Source of the DNA: Bacillota bacterium
GTDB taxonomy: Bacteria; Bacillota; Clostridia; Lachnospirales; Lachnospiraceae
NCBI GenBank assembly: GCA_023441145.1
Contig: JAEZQN010000373.1
Span: 1 to 5,872, forward strand
Length of the DNA: 5,872 nt
Direction: 5' to 3'
The position numbers were made by a program, and so were the translations under genes. Shown piece after piece: positions 1 through 5,658 of the stretch; the stretch's first letter is position 1, and every line of letters begins with the position of its first letter. The notes under the pieces were generated by a model. That model saw only the letters and a program-made list of their open reading frames with translations, was not told where the DNA came from and ran no database searches.

Positions 1-555
1 AACAGTTACACCACTTCCTGCTATCTCTGGAAATGCAGTTTTTTGATTATTAGTTAATGGTGCTGTCGACGATGACTTGAACTCGTTTATTATAACATTT
101 CCTTTCGAATCTAAACCAATTGGGTCAACTCTCGTTTTAACACCAGAAGATGTTTTAACAGTAATCTGCTCTACAGCATTTTTATTTTGTGAGCTTATTT
201 TCGCAAATTCTTGCTCTTCAAATGCCCGTCCTTTTGCCCTATTTTCAGCTAATACATCAGCTTTACTATCTCCTCCACATCTATTATGTACCAGTACACT
301 ACTATCCCCAACATAATAAGTATGAAACTCCTCTACATGGAAATTATACACTGTTTCCGGCTTTTCTACAACTTCAACACTCATCTTCTCTACCGGATAA
401 CTTCCACCAGTTACATTTAGAACCTCATCGCCAACCTGAAGCTCACTGGCCTTCACAAAGCCTCGTTCCTTCACATAAAATGGATGGGTTAATGTTGTTG
501 TTATTACTTCCTTATGAATTGTGAGATGTACTAACTTCTTACACAACTGTTGTTT
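1..555 (-). pseudogene. Headless HINT-toxin cassette 1 (orphan toxin tip), open past the left edge
   Basis: The minus frame is open from 555 to base 1 with no start codon that would give a whole toxin, and a TGA lies just upstream at 556-558. The first ~90 codons are the 3' half of a HINT domain: block-B-like TLTHPFYV, then VGDEVLNVTG, EEFHTYYVG and the terminal VLVHN (N at 283-285), after which HINT self-cleavage would occur. The upstream HINT sequence is degraded and lacks the catalytic Cys block. The tip (282-1, 94 codons visible) begins RCGGDSK and contains RVDPIGLD followed by INEFKSS, an Asp...Glu-x-Lys spacing typical of PD-(D/E)XK restriction-like nucleases, then APLTNNQKTAFPE. This resembles nuclease tips of polymorphic toxins. 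The reading frame is undamaged across HINT and tip, so it could be reactivated by recombination. Its immunity gene would lie beyond the left edge. The orphan status is seen; the nuclease fold is inferred from motifs. Confidence 0.75.
275..437 (-). repeat. HINT 3'-end repeat, copy 1
   Basis: This 163-bp segment encodes the end of a HINT domain (VGDEV...VLVHN). It aligns without gaps to 1713-1875 (offset 1438) and to 3067-3229 in the full-length toxin (offset 2792). Copies 1 and 2 are nearly identical and share GDSSVLVHN, while the full-length gene has GNCKVLVHN. The two orphan cassettes therefore come from a parent HINT allele different from the intact gene here. Homology to the full-length gene continues to about 540, but homology to copy 2 stops abruptly at 437. 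Confidence 0.9.
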
Positions 556-615
556 TCAGATAGGTATGTAATGTAATTTTTCCTTACCGATGCAACTAGC
601 TAACTTATAATGCCG

Positions 616-668
616 AGTAAAAATCAGCGGTATTTCATGACTTTTTAGGTCATAGAAATACCGCTGAT
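616..668 (-). terminator. Rho-independent terminator for the minus-strand operon
   Basis: An inverted repeat has arms 623-636 and 655-668 (14 perfect pairs, ATCAGCGGTATTTC on the plus strand). One bulged base and a further 5-bp stem (637-641/649-653) close a 7-nt loop. Read on the minus strand, the stem is followed directly by TTTTTACT, as in an intrinsic terminator. On the plus strand the U-tract is poor. It lies downstream of the immunity gene at 917-1324 and upstream of orphan cassette 1, so cassette 1 would sit beyond the operon end. Confidence 0.8.
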
Positions 669-763
669 ACTGTGTTTTCATTTAGGTTTTTAAAGATTCT
701 TCTCCCTCTTATACCCTCTAGTGAGTGCCATTGTACCATGGCATTTTTGATAATCAAGCGAAT

Positions 764-865
764 TTATGTAAGAATGACAGCGTATTTTACATTAAACCAT
801 CTTACAAAAAAAGGTATTTGTCCATCTATTTCACTTTTACCTAGTCCTGAATTAGCTAAAACCAT
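764..865 (-). other. Possible 33-aa ORF or gene remnant, unidentified
   Basis: A minus-strand open stretch begins MVLANSGLGKSE and ends KYAVILT followed by TAA. Composition is protein-like (charged and aromatic residues interspersed), and the frame stays open a little upstream of the ATG before multiple stops. There is no clear ribosome site. It may be the tail of a lost gene rather than a real small protein. I do not recognise a family. Confidence 0.15.
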
Positions 866-916
866 ATTCAATAATTTTCTACCCTTAATATATTCTTATG
901 TCTACTGGTTGATTAA

Positions 917-1324
917 CTAATTATGTAGCTTATGTATAAATTCTGTGAAATTATTACATATAATCTTTTTATCGTTATACTTCTCATGATTCCAGAATAC
1001 AATTTCACTTCTTCCATCATTAAAATCATAACAAAACAAATTACCAAATGGATCTTCGGCTATTGGTATTAAATTTGTATTTTTTAGATATTCCGTTTCC
1101 TCAAAAATATCAACTATAAAACTTACATCATCCTCCAAAAAACTAACCAAATTATTTACAATTTCAATATTTTCATCAATAGTAATTTTATTTGGACTTG
1201 GATAACCACCATCATATTTTTTTATAATAGCTAAAAAATCTTCTGGAAATTCCACTTTTAAAATCTCCTTCACATTTTTTACTATCTCATCTGTTATTAT
1301 ATGATTATCATAATTCCACTCCAT
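917..1324 (-). CDS. SMI1/KNR4 (SUKH)-type immunity protein, 135 aa
   Basis: I start this gene at ATG 1322-1324 (MEWNYDNHII), preceded by AAAGGGG seven bases upstream. The open frame continues to 1789, but that extension is out-of-frame toxin sequence. The protein carries SMI1/KNR4 features: a helical start, FPEDFLAIIKKYDGGYPS near residues 29-46, then IPIAEDPFGNLFCYDFNDG and the IVFWNHE strand near the end. SUKH-superfamily proteins act in the cytoplasm by binding and blocking a cognate toxin nuclease. It begins 14 bases after the reconstructed stop of the WHH toxin tip (1339-1341), the same toxin-to-immunity spacing as the intact pair upstream. The immunity gene looks intact while its toxin is broken, as expected if protection is retained after the toxin decays. 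The fold family is well supported; the exact target is inferred from adjacency. Confidence 0.85.
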   Translation of the reverse strand: MEWNYDNHIITDEIVKNVKEILKVEFPEDFLAIIKKYDGGYPSPNKITIDENIEIVNNLVSFLEDDVSFIVDIFEETEYLKNTNLIPIAEDPFGNLFCYDFNDGRSEIVFWNHEKYNDKKIICNNFTEFIHKLHN

Positions 1325-1331
1325 CTCAAAT

Positions 1332-1338
1332 CCCCTTT
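1332..1338 (-). promoter_or_regulatory. Ribosome binding site that sets the immunity start at 1324
   Basis: The minus strand reads AAAGGGG, then seven bases, then ATG at 1324. It lies immediately after the TAG (1339-1341) that would end the toxin in its restored frame. This argues that translation starts here rather than at 1789. Confidence 0.65.
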
Positions 1339-1875
1339 CTAATTTCCTGATCCCCAGATACCAAATCCACCTGTATGACCTGTTTGTTATGTATCTTTCG
1401 GTTAACAAGTTGCATTTTCCAGCATCCTGATAATGCCACGTGTATGCCTTTGGCACACCTCCTTCTTTAAATATTACGATTTCAGTATCTGAAAATTGAC
1501 TTCTTAATTTACTACCTTTCATAATATCATAATAAAGTGCTTTACTTGCTCTGTCAAAATGTGTACCTCTAGACTTCAAATAGTATTCTGGATTAATTTG
1601 CATTGTGTAGTTTGACTCAAATATCGGAAAACCATTCAAATCAAATTCTACAACAGAAACAGGGTGTTTTTTACCTGCCAAATCCATTCTTCCTACAGTC
1701 TCTCCACCACTTCCACATTTATTATGTACCAGTACACTACTATCCCCAACATAATAAGTATGAAACTCCTCTACATGGAAATTATACATGGTTTACGGGT
1801 ATTCTCCAACTTCAACACTCATCTTCTCTACCGAATAACTTCCACCAGTTACATTTACAACTTCATCGCCAACCT
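1339..1875 (-). pseudogene. Headless, frameshifted HINT-WHH nuclease toxin cassette 2
   Basis: The 5' part (1875-1719) is a HINT 3' fragment, VGDEVVNVTGG to VLVHN, interrupted by an in-frame TAA at 1793-1795. The ATG at 1787-1789 only resumes the same frame. The tip begins KCGSGGETVG and has GKKHPVSVVEFDLNGFPIF, then AYTWHYQDAGK. These fit the HNH/Endo VII nucleases with a WHH motif found at the ends of LXG-type toxins. After AGK the frame breaks. One missing A at 1415-1418 hides MQLVNRKIHN, and one missing A at 1383-1385 hides KTGHTGGFGIWGSGN followed by TAG (1339-1341). With both restored the ending matches the family's usual MQLV...H...GHTGG end. The WHH motif also appears to lack one His codon (WHY instead of WHHY). 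The cassette is very likely inactive. Two of the three lesions are in A-runs, so sequencing error should be excluded. Confidence 0.85.
1713..1875 (-). repeat. HINT 3'-end repeat, copy 2
   Basis: This aligns gap-free with 275-437 and with the corresponding part of the full-length toxin. It contains the substitution producing TAA at 1793-1795 where copy 1 has GAA. Homology ends sharply at 1875, in the middle of the VGDEV motif, where unrelated sequence begins. Confidence 0.9.
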
Positions 1876-2183
1876 ATGCAAAACTATTTTCCCTTTCTTC
1901 GTGTGAGAAAGTATAAAAACAGACATCAGATTAAGGATGCTTCATAACAAATACGTGGCTAAAGTCCTTGATCAAAAGTCTGCTTTTTGCTGTTTGATAA
2001 TCAATATGTTGCATAAATTGTATTATATTAAAACTACGCTTGCTTATGAACCTTTTATGAATCCTACGGTTGAGGTATTTCTTGTTTTCAATCTTGTAAG
2101 TATTGTCAGTGTTACTTATGCGCCATTGCGAGGAAGTAGATATAATTACAAAATTTGATTATTCCTTTTAGCATACCTTCTAT
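1876..2183. other. Unexplained 308-bp stretch between immunity gene and cassette 2
   Basis: I see no gene with a ribosome site, no clear terminator and no RNA gene. A plus-strand open frame of 73 codons (1937-2158) is rich in hydrophobic residues near its end (EVFLVFNLVSIVSV) but has no recognisable start signal or family. The sharp junction at 1875 with the truncated HINT repeat suggests this DNA was joined by deletion or insertion. It could be the remnant of a mobile element or another lost gene. I cannot identify it. Confidence 0.4.
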
Positions 2184-2627
2184 TTATACTACTATTTCCT
2201 TTAAAAAATTATCAAATGAATCTGCAATCCAATACATATTATTCTCATCGTTTGATGATTCAAAATTATATGAATCATCCCAGTAATATACTCCTTTATC
2301 TTCACCGTCACAAATCATAACTAAAAAGCCCTGTAATAGGTCATCACCTATAATAATAGCATCTGCTAGCAATTCTCCTTCAAATTGCTTCATCCAAAAC
2401 ATTATACTACCTTTCTCATTATTTGCATCATCCCCATATAAAACATCTAAAACTATATTCTCACCAATGCTATCTATTATAATTCTATTAGATTCATCTT
2501 TTTCAACAATCCCACCACCAATTTGTTTCAAAAAATTCTTATAGTCTTCTGGTAGATTAATTTTCAATTTGCTCTCTATATTATTAATCTGCTCATCATT
2601 TAAACCTTTAAATTTTTCTATTTTCAT
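2184..2627 (-). CDS. SMI1/KNR4-type immunity protein for the full-length toxin, 147 aa
   Basis: The start MKIEKFKG is preceded by AGGAG six bases upstream and lies 15 bases after the toxin stop, so toxin and immunity are almost certainly co-translated. The sequence has the SUKH pattern: a helix with LNDEQINNIESKLKINLPEDYKNFLKQIGGG (split here as LNDEQINNIESKLK, then INLPEDYKNFLKQIGGG), central acidic strands, LLQGFLVMICDGEDKGVYYWDD, and a C-terminal helix FDNFLKEIVV. The length is normal for the family and the protein is strongly acidic, suited to masking a basic nuclease. It is cytoplasmic with no signal peptide. By position it neutralises the HNH-type tip encoded at 2643-3074. It shares only the fold pattern with the second immunity protein at 917-1324, as expected for tips of different sequence. 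Confidence 0.88.
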   Translation of the reverse strand: MKIEKFKGLNDEQINNIESKLKINLPEDYKNFLKQIGGGIVEKDESNRIIIDSIGENIVLDVLYGDDANNEKGSIMFWMKQFEGELLADAIIIGDDLLQGFLVMICDGEDKGVYYWDDSYNFESSNDENNMYWIADSFDNFLKEIVV

Positions 2628-2633
2628 GTTGAT

Positions 2634-2638
2634 CTCCT
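2634..2638 (-). promoter_or_regulatory. Ribosome binding site of the immunity gene
   Basis: AGGAG on the minus strand lies six bases before the ATG at 2625-2627 and within the short gap after the toxin stop codon. It fixes the immunity start and supports tight coupling to the toxin. Confidence 0.8.
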
Positions 2639-2642
2639 ATTC

Positions 2643-4415
2643 TTATTTGGTCTTTTTAAGAGACATACCTCCACGATGTGTAAATTCTTTATGTACAACC
2701 TTATCAACTTCTTGTAAGGTGAATTTATCTTGTGAATGATGCCAAGTATTATTTACTGCATCTCTTGGCCCGTTTGGTGCCAAAGAATCAGCCCTTTTAA
2801 AATCTGTTGTATAATCCTTAAATCCACCAATATCAACCTCTTGCTTTACCAAACCTGCATTTTTAAAGTCTGGATAACCATCCGTATATTTTACGCTTTG
2901 TCCTTTACTATTAGTGTACGACCAAACTCCATCTTTATCAACGCTAATTGTCCCATTATTATCCAACCATTTTTGAGGATTAGGGGAATTCTTAGGTTTC
3001 GTTTGTAGCAAATCTTCTGTTAAATCATCCATAAAAATATTTCTAGTCACACCACTAGCTCTCGGATACTCCGCATTATGTACTAATACTTTACAATTCC
3101 CAACATAATACGTATGAAACTCTTCTACTTGGAAATTATACACGGTTTCTGGCTTTTCTACAACCTCTAACAAAGCCCTCTCTACTGTATGACTATCACC
3201 AGTTACGTTCAAAACTTCATCGCCAACCTGAAGTTCACTGGCTTTCACAAAGCCTCGTTCCTTAATATAAAATGGATGGTCAATCGTTGTTATAATTTCT
3301 TCCTTATGTATTGTTAAATGTACTAGATGTGGTACTTCACGTATGTATGTTTCAACGACCGTTCTTTCCACAGTCGTAAATGTTTCTGGGTTGGTTGCGA
3401 TTACTGTATCCCCTACTTTGATGTTCTCAATGGTAACCAATCCCATTGCAGTTAAAATCGTGGTTCCTGCAACAAAACATGCTGGAGGTCCCTGTTTCAT
3501 TCTTAGGTATGCACCCCCACTAAATGCTGCCGTAGCCTCAGCAAGAAATTGGAATCCATTATATAATGCACTCTTATGTAGCTTTTGATTTAGCACAACC
3601 AATGGATTGTCAGGATCAAAGTATCCGATAGCCAAAGAAAGTAAATCGAATCCTCCCATAGTAGCAGTAATCCCTGTAGATACCTTAAAAGTAGTTGTAA
3701 TGGCCTTTGCTACTTTACTAATTCCCCCCAATTTATTTACAATATTACAGGAACCAGCAAACATCTTACCAGCGCCGCCTAATCCACCAAAGATAGCACC
3801 ACTTATCGCTCCTGAAAAAGCACCATTTTCAAATCCTTCTAAAAAGGATCCCCCCGTGAGGGCACTAAGCGCTCCACCTATTATTCCTCCTGAAATTGCA
3901 CCTGCGATTGCACCTTTGGCCGCAAGAAGAAGAATTGTTGCCGCTGCTGGAAAGCATACTACCAATATGACTGCTGCAATGACTATTATGGCTGTTACAA
4001 TTAGTTTCCAGTGTTCTTTACACCAATCCCCAACTTTTTTACAGCCATCACTAAATTTTTCCCAAATTGACTTTTCACACTCTGGTTTTAAGTAGTAATA
4101 CTTTTCATAAAAATCATCTTTTCCTTTATTTATTACATCCGCTACATCACCATCCGTACTAACCGTACTGGAGATAAATTGTTCGCTTTCCTCATAAAAT
4201 TTATCGAGGACATCTATCTTATCTTCTTGTGTCAATGTAGAGCTTTGGATGGAACGAACGACCTCCTCCAAATCACATACATTTTTATTTACTGTCAGCG
4301 TCTTTTTTTTCACGTTTGACAATTCTTCTTTATAATTACTTACCGATTTCTTAACATCCTTAATCAAATCTGGCAATTGATTCACTTTATTTGCATATAG
4401 TGCAATGGTGGCCAT
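2643..4415 (-). CDS. Full-length HINT polymorphic toxin with HNH/Endo VII-type nuclease tip, 590 aa
   Basis: The start MATIALYANK follows AGGGAG by seven bases. Residues 1-115 are mostly charged helix (coiled-coil-like, reminiscent of LXG/WXG substrates but shorter than a standard LXG domain). Residues 137-166 form a hydrophobic segment. Residues 167-221 are a glycine-zipper region (GAIAGAISGGIIGGA, later GAFSGAISGAIFGG). Residues 313-447 are a HINT autoprotease: Cys313 in ACFVAGTTI, TIDH with His380, HTYYVG at 434-439, and terminal VLVHN with Asn447. HINT cleavage would release residues 448-590. That tip ends with NTWHHSQDKFTLQEV (His559, His560) and VHKEFTHRGG (His575, His580), matching the WHH-like HNH/Endo VII nuclease signature. 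There is no signal peptide, so a type VII-like or other non-Sec route is plausible but unproven. The immunity gene follows by 15 bases and a membrane protein precedes it. Architecture is confident; delivery and exact substrate are inferred. Confidence 0.9.
   Translation of the reverse strand: MATIALYANKVNQLPDLIKDVKKSVSNYKEELSNVKKKTLTVNKNVCDLEEVVRSIQSSTLTQEDKIDVLDKFYEESEQFISSTVSTDGDVADVINKGKDDFYEKYYYLKPECEKSIWEKFSDGCKKVGDWCKEHWKLIVTAIIVIAAVILVVCFPAAATILLLAAKGAIAGAISGGIIGGALSALTGGSFLEGFENGAFSGAISGAIFGGLGGAGKMFAGSCNIVNKLGGISKVAKAITTTFKVSTGITATMGGFDLLSLAIGYFDPDNPLVVLNQKLHKSALYNGFQFLAEATAAFSGGAYLRMKQGPPACFVAGTTILTAMGLVTIENIKVGDTVIATNPETFTTVERTVVETYIREVPHLVHLTIHKEEIITTIDHPFYIKERGFVKASELQVGDEVLNVTGDSHTVERALLEVVEKPETVYNFQVEEFHTYYVGNCKVLVHNAEYPRASGVTRNIFMDDLTEDLLQTKPKNSPNPQKWLDNNGTISVDKDGVWSYTNSKGQSVKYTDGYPDFKNAGLVKQEVDIGGFKDYTTDFKRADSLAPNGPRDAVNNTWHHSQDKFTLQEVDKVVHKEFTHRGGMSLKKTK
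3075..3479 (-). other. Complete HINT autoprocessing domain (parent of the orphan repeats)
   Basis: This encodes residues 313-447 of the toxin. It holds the intein-like Cys block (CFVAGTTI), VTIENIKVGDTV, the TxxH block (TIDHPFY), a second VGDEV turn, and the C-terminal HTYYVG...VLVHN. It is the only complete HINT in the window. Its 3' part, 3067-3332, aligns with orphan cassette 1 (275-540), and 3067-3229 also aligns with cassette 2. The Asn at the end marks the boundary where toxin tips change. Confidence 0.88.
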
Positions 4416-4417
4416 AC

Positions 4418-4760
4418 GTTCACTCCCTCATTTTATACAGTAGATATATTTCTTGTCCCTCTTAACAAACCCTAAGTTGCATGAAAAGAAATGTACACTA
4501 TGAGCTAAATATAGATTAACCCAAACATAAACTTCACGGTATGGTAAAGTTAATCCCTAAACATAGTCTAAATAGGCTTGATGGGATAGTTATGATGATT
4601 TTTTACGCATCAAATACTCTTTCATTTTCTTTCTATTGTAAATATCACGGTTCTTGTACATATGTAGCCATTCCTTAGAACGTTCTGACACAGCTATACT
4701 TCTTATGTCTCCACTTTCATGTTTGGCAAGTAGATACTCAGCCATTTGTTCGAAGCCTTT
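4418..4760 (-). repeat. 343-bp direct repeat A (leader/spacer plus membrane-protein 3' end)
   Basis: This is collinear without gaps with 5316-5658, offset 898. The spacer part (4418-4589) differs at 12 of 172 positions and the coding part (4590-4760) at only 2 of 171. Beyond 4760 identity drops at once. It includes the toxin ribosome site and the whole interval between the membrane protein and the next gene, so it probably carries shared expression signals. I could not pick a convincing -35/-10 pair. The pattern suggests tandem duplication followed by gene conversion. Confidence 0.92.
4423..4428 (-). promoter_or_regulatory. Ribosome binding site of the full-length toxin
   Basis: AGGGAG on the minus strand lies seven bases before ATG 4413-4415. 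The same sequence is present in repeat B (5321-5326) but has no ATG at the equivalent place, where ATC is found. Confidence 0.75.
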
Positions 4761-5129
4761 CATTGGGTTTTCTATTTCCAACTTATGTGATTTTGTTGTT
4801 ATTTTGATGTAGAACCTGGTTCCCGTATCACCACCAGCTGATTTAGAACAATTTACGAAGTTGATATCTGCACAGGTAAATTCATATTTTTTACCCCTCT
4901 TTGTTCTAACTTTTATCGTTGTTCCATCTACCTTTACATAAAATAACACTGTTGTAATTACAACAAAAACGAATAGAGGTAAAAAACAAATAGCGGCAAC
5001 AGCATATACAAGAGGATGATCCATTAGAAAAACCATAGCTATTAATCCTGACTCAATAAGAAACATACATACAAAAACATACGCATACTCCCCTTTTGAA
5101 AAAGTAACCTTAAATTGATTCTGTGTCAT
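4590..5129 (-). CDS. Two-helix membrane protein with cytoplasmic beta-rich domain (copy A), 179 aa
   Basis: The start MTQNQFKVTF is preceded by AAGGAG seven bases upstream. Two hydrophobic helices, about residues 16-36 and 39-64, form a hairpin separated by a short MDHPL turn. Residues 65-125 look like a small beta-rich domain (VKVDGTTIKVRTKRGKKYEF, then FYIKITTKSHKLEI), similar in layout to bacterial PH-like domains that follow a two-helix anchor (YcxB-like proteins). A helix FEQMAEYLL and a very basic tail (NRKKMKEYLMRKKSS) complete it. It lies 174 bases upstream of the toxin start on the same strand, and a paralogue lies immediately upstream, so it appears to be part of the toxin unit. Possible roles are delivery accessory, membrane anchor or additional immunity. 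I do not recognise a named family, and the PH-like assignment is tentative. Confidence 0.75.
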   Translation of the reverse strand: MTQNQFKVTFSKGEYAYVFVCMFLIESGLIAMVFLMDHPLVYAVAAICFLPLFVFVVITTVLFYVKVDGTTIKVRTKRGKKYEFTCADINFVNCSKSAGGDTGTRFYIKITTKSHKLEIENPMKGFEQMAEYLLAKHESGDIRSIAVSERSKEWLHMYKNRDIYNRKKMKEYLMRKKSS

Positions 5130-5147
5130 TTGAAAACTCCTTCATTT

Positions 5148-5315
5148 TTATTCCGTAATAAGATTCCATAATTTGTCCTTTTTGTCGGCTATGTTTTTGA
5201 GTGGTTCAAGACAAAAACTTCACACGTCATCTATAGTCTTCGATCCAATACCTTTCAGTATTATTTTTAAGCTCACTTTAGATCCATGCCTTAGGAATCT
5301 TGCAGATTCAGATAG
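5148..5315 (-). pseudogene. 3' remnant of an unidentified gene, with internal TGA
   Basis: The minus frame from 5315 reads LSESARFLRHGSKVSLKI, then ILKGIGSKTIDDV, a TGA at 5220-5222, then SFCLEPLKNIADKKDKLW and NLITE followed by TAA (5148-5150). Both halves are in the same frame and look like genuine protein, so this is probably the last ~55 codons of a gene with one nonsense change. It joins directly to repeat B at 5315/5316, at the point where the toxin's start region would be, and has no start codon of its own. The stop lies 18 bases before the membrane protein's ATG. I do not recognise the family. Its position, after a membrane-protein/spacer unit, suggests the tail of a deleted toxin or immunity gene. 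Confidence 0.45.
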
Positions 5316-5658
5316 GTTCACTCCCTCATTTTATACAGTAGATATATTTCTTGTCCCTGTTAACAAACCCTAAGTTGCATGAAAAGAAATGTACACTATG
5401 AGATAAATATAGATCAACACAAACATAAGCTTCACGGTAGGGAACGGTTAATCATCAAACATAGTCTAAATAGGCTTGATGGGATAGTTATGATGATTTT
5501 TTACGCATCAAATACTCTTTCATTTTCTTTCTATTGTAAATATCACGGTTCTTATACATATGTAGCCATTCCTTAGAACGTTCTGACACAGCTATACTTC
5601 TTATGTCTCCACTTTCATGTTTGACAAGTAGATACTCAGCCATTTGTTCGAAGCCTTT
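5316..5658 (-). repeat. 343-bp direct repeat B
   Basis: This is the partner of 4418-4760, offset 898, with no insertions or deletions. It holds the same spacer, the same AGGGAG ribosome site and the last 56 codons of the paralogous membrane protein. The coding differences are one silent change (Tyr codon in HMYKN) and one Ala-to-Val change (LLAKHE to LLVKHE). Confidence 0.92.

Larger units (their letters stand above)
556..916. other. Degraded intergenic stretch between immunity gene and cassette 1
   Basis: This is about 360 bases without a convincing gene. It holds a strong inverted repeat/terminator (616-668), a 33-codon minus-strand open stretch (764-865), and a minor 6-bp hairpin TGCCAT/ATGGCA (726-743). 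The right part is probably worn-down coding DNA, because minus frames are interrupted by many stops. A plus-strand open frame of 82 codons here has no ribosome site or recognisable motif and I do not call it. Confidence 0.5.

Noticed and set aside
77..524. Plus-strand open frames over cassette 1
   Set aside because: They overlap the minus-strand HINT and tip motifs and are repeated in form at 1603-1947 because the underlying HINT DNA is repeated, not because the proteins are real.
623..668. Hairpin as an insertion-sequence end or CRISPR-like repeat
   Set aside because: It occurs once, has no neighbouring transposase or target duplication, and has the U-tract expected of a terminator.
672..920. 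Plus-strand 82-codon frame
   Set aside because: No ribosome site, no known motif, and it begins immediately beside the terminator hairpin; minus-strand remnants are equally plausible.
1937..2158. Plus-strand 73-codon frame as a transposase or membrane-protein fragment
   Set aside because: It has a hydrophobic tail but no start signal and no recognisable family motif. I leave it as unexplained DNA.
3607..4095. Plus-strand 162-codon open frame rich in Ala/Pro
   Set aside because: It is the antisense shadow of the glycine/alanine-rich region of the toxin and has no ribosome site; the minus frame carries recognisable HINT and nuclease motifs.
4416..4589. Classical sigma-A promoter in the spacer
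   Set aside because: TATAAA and TTGTTA-like hexamers exist on the minus strand but not with acceptable spacing, so no promoter is called.
5379..5576. Plus-strand 65-codon frame starting MKRNVHYE
   Set aside because: It lies antisense to repeat B and the tail of membrane-protein copy B, with no supporting ribosome site.
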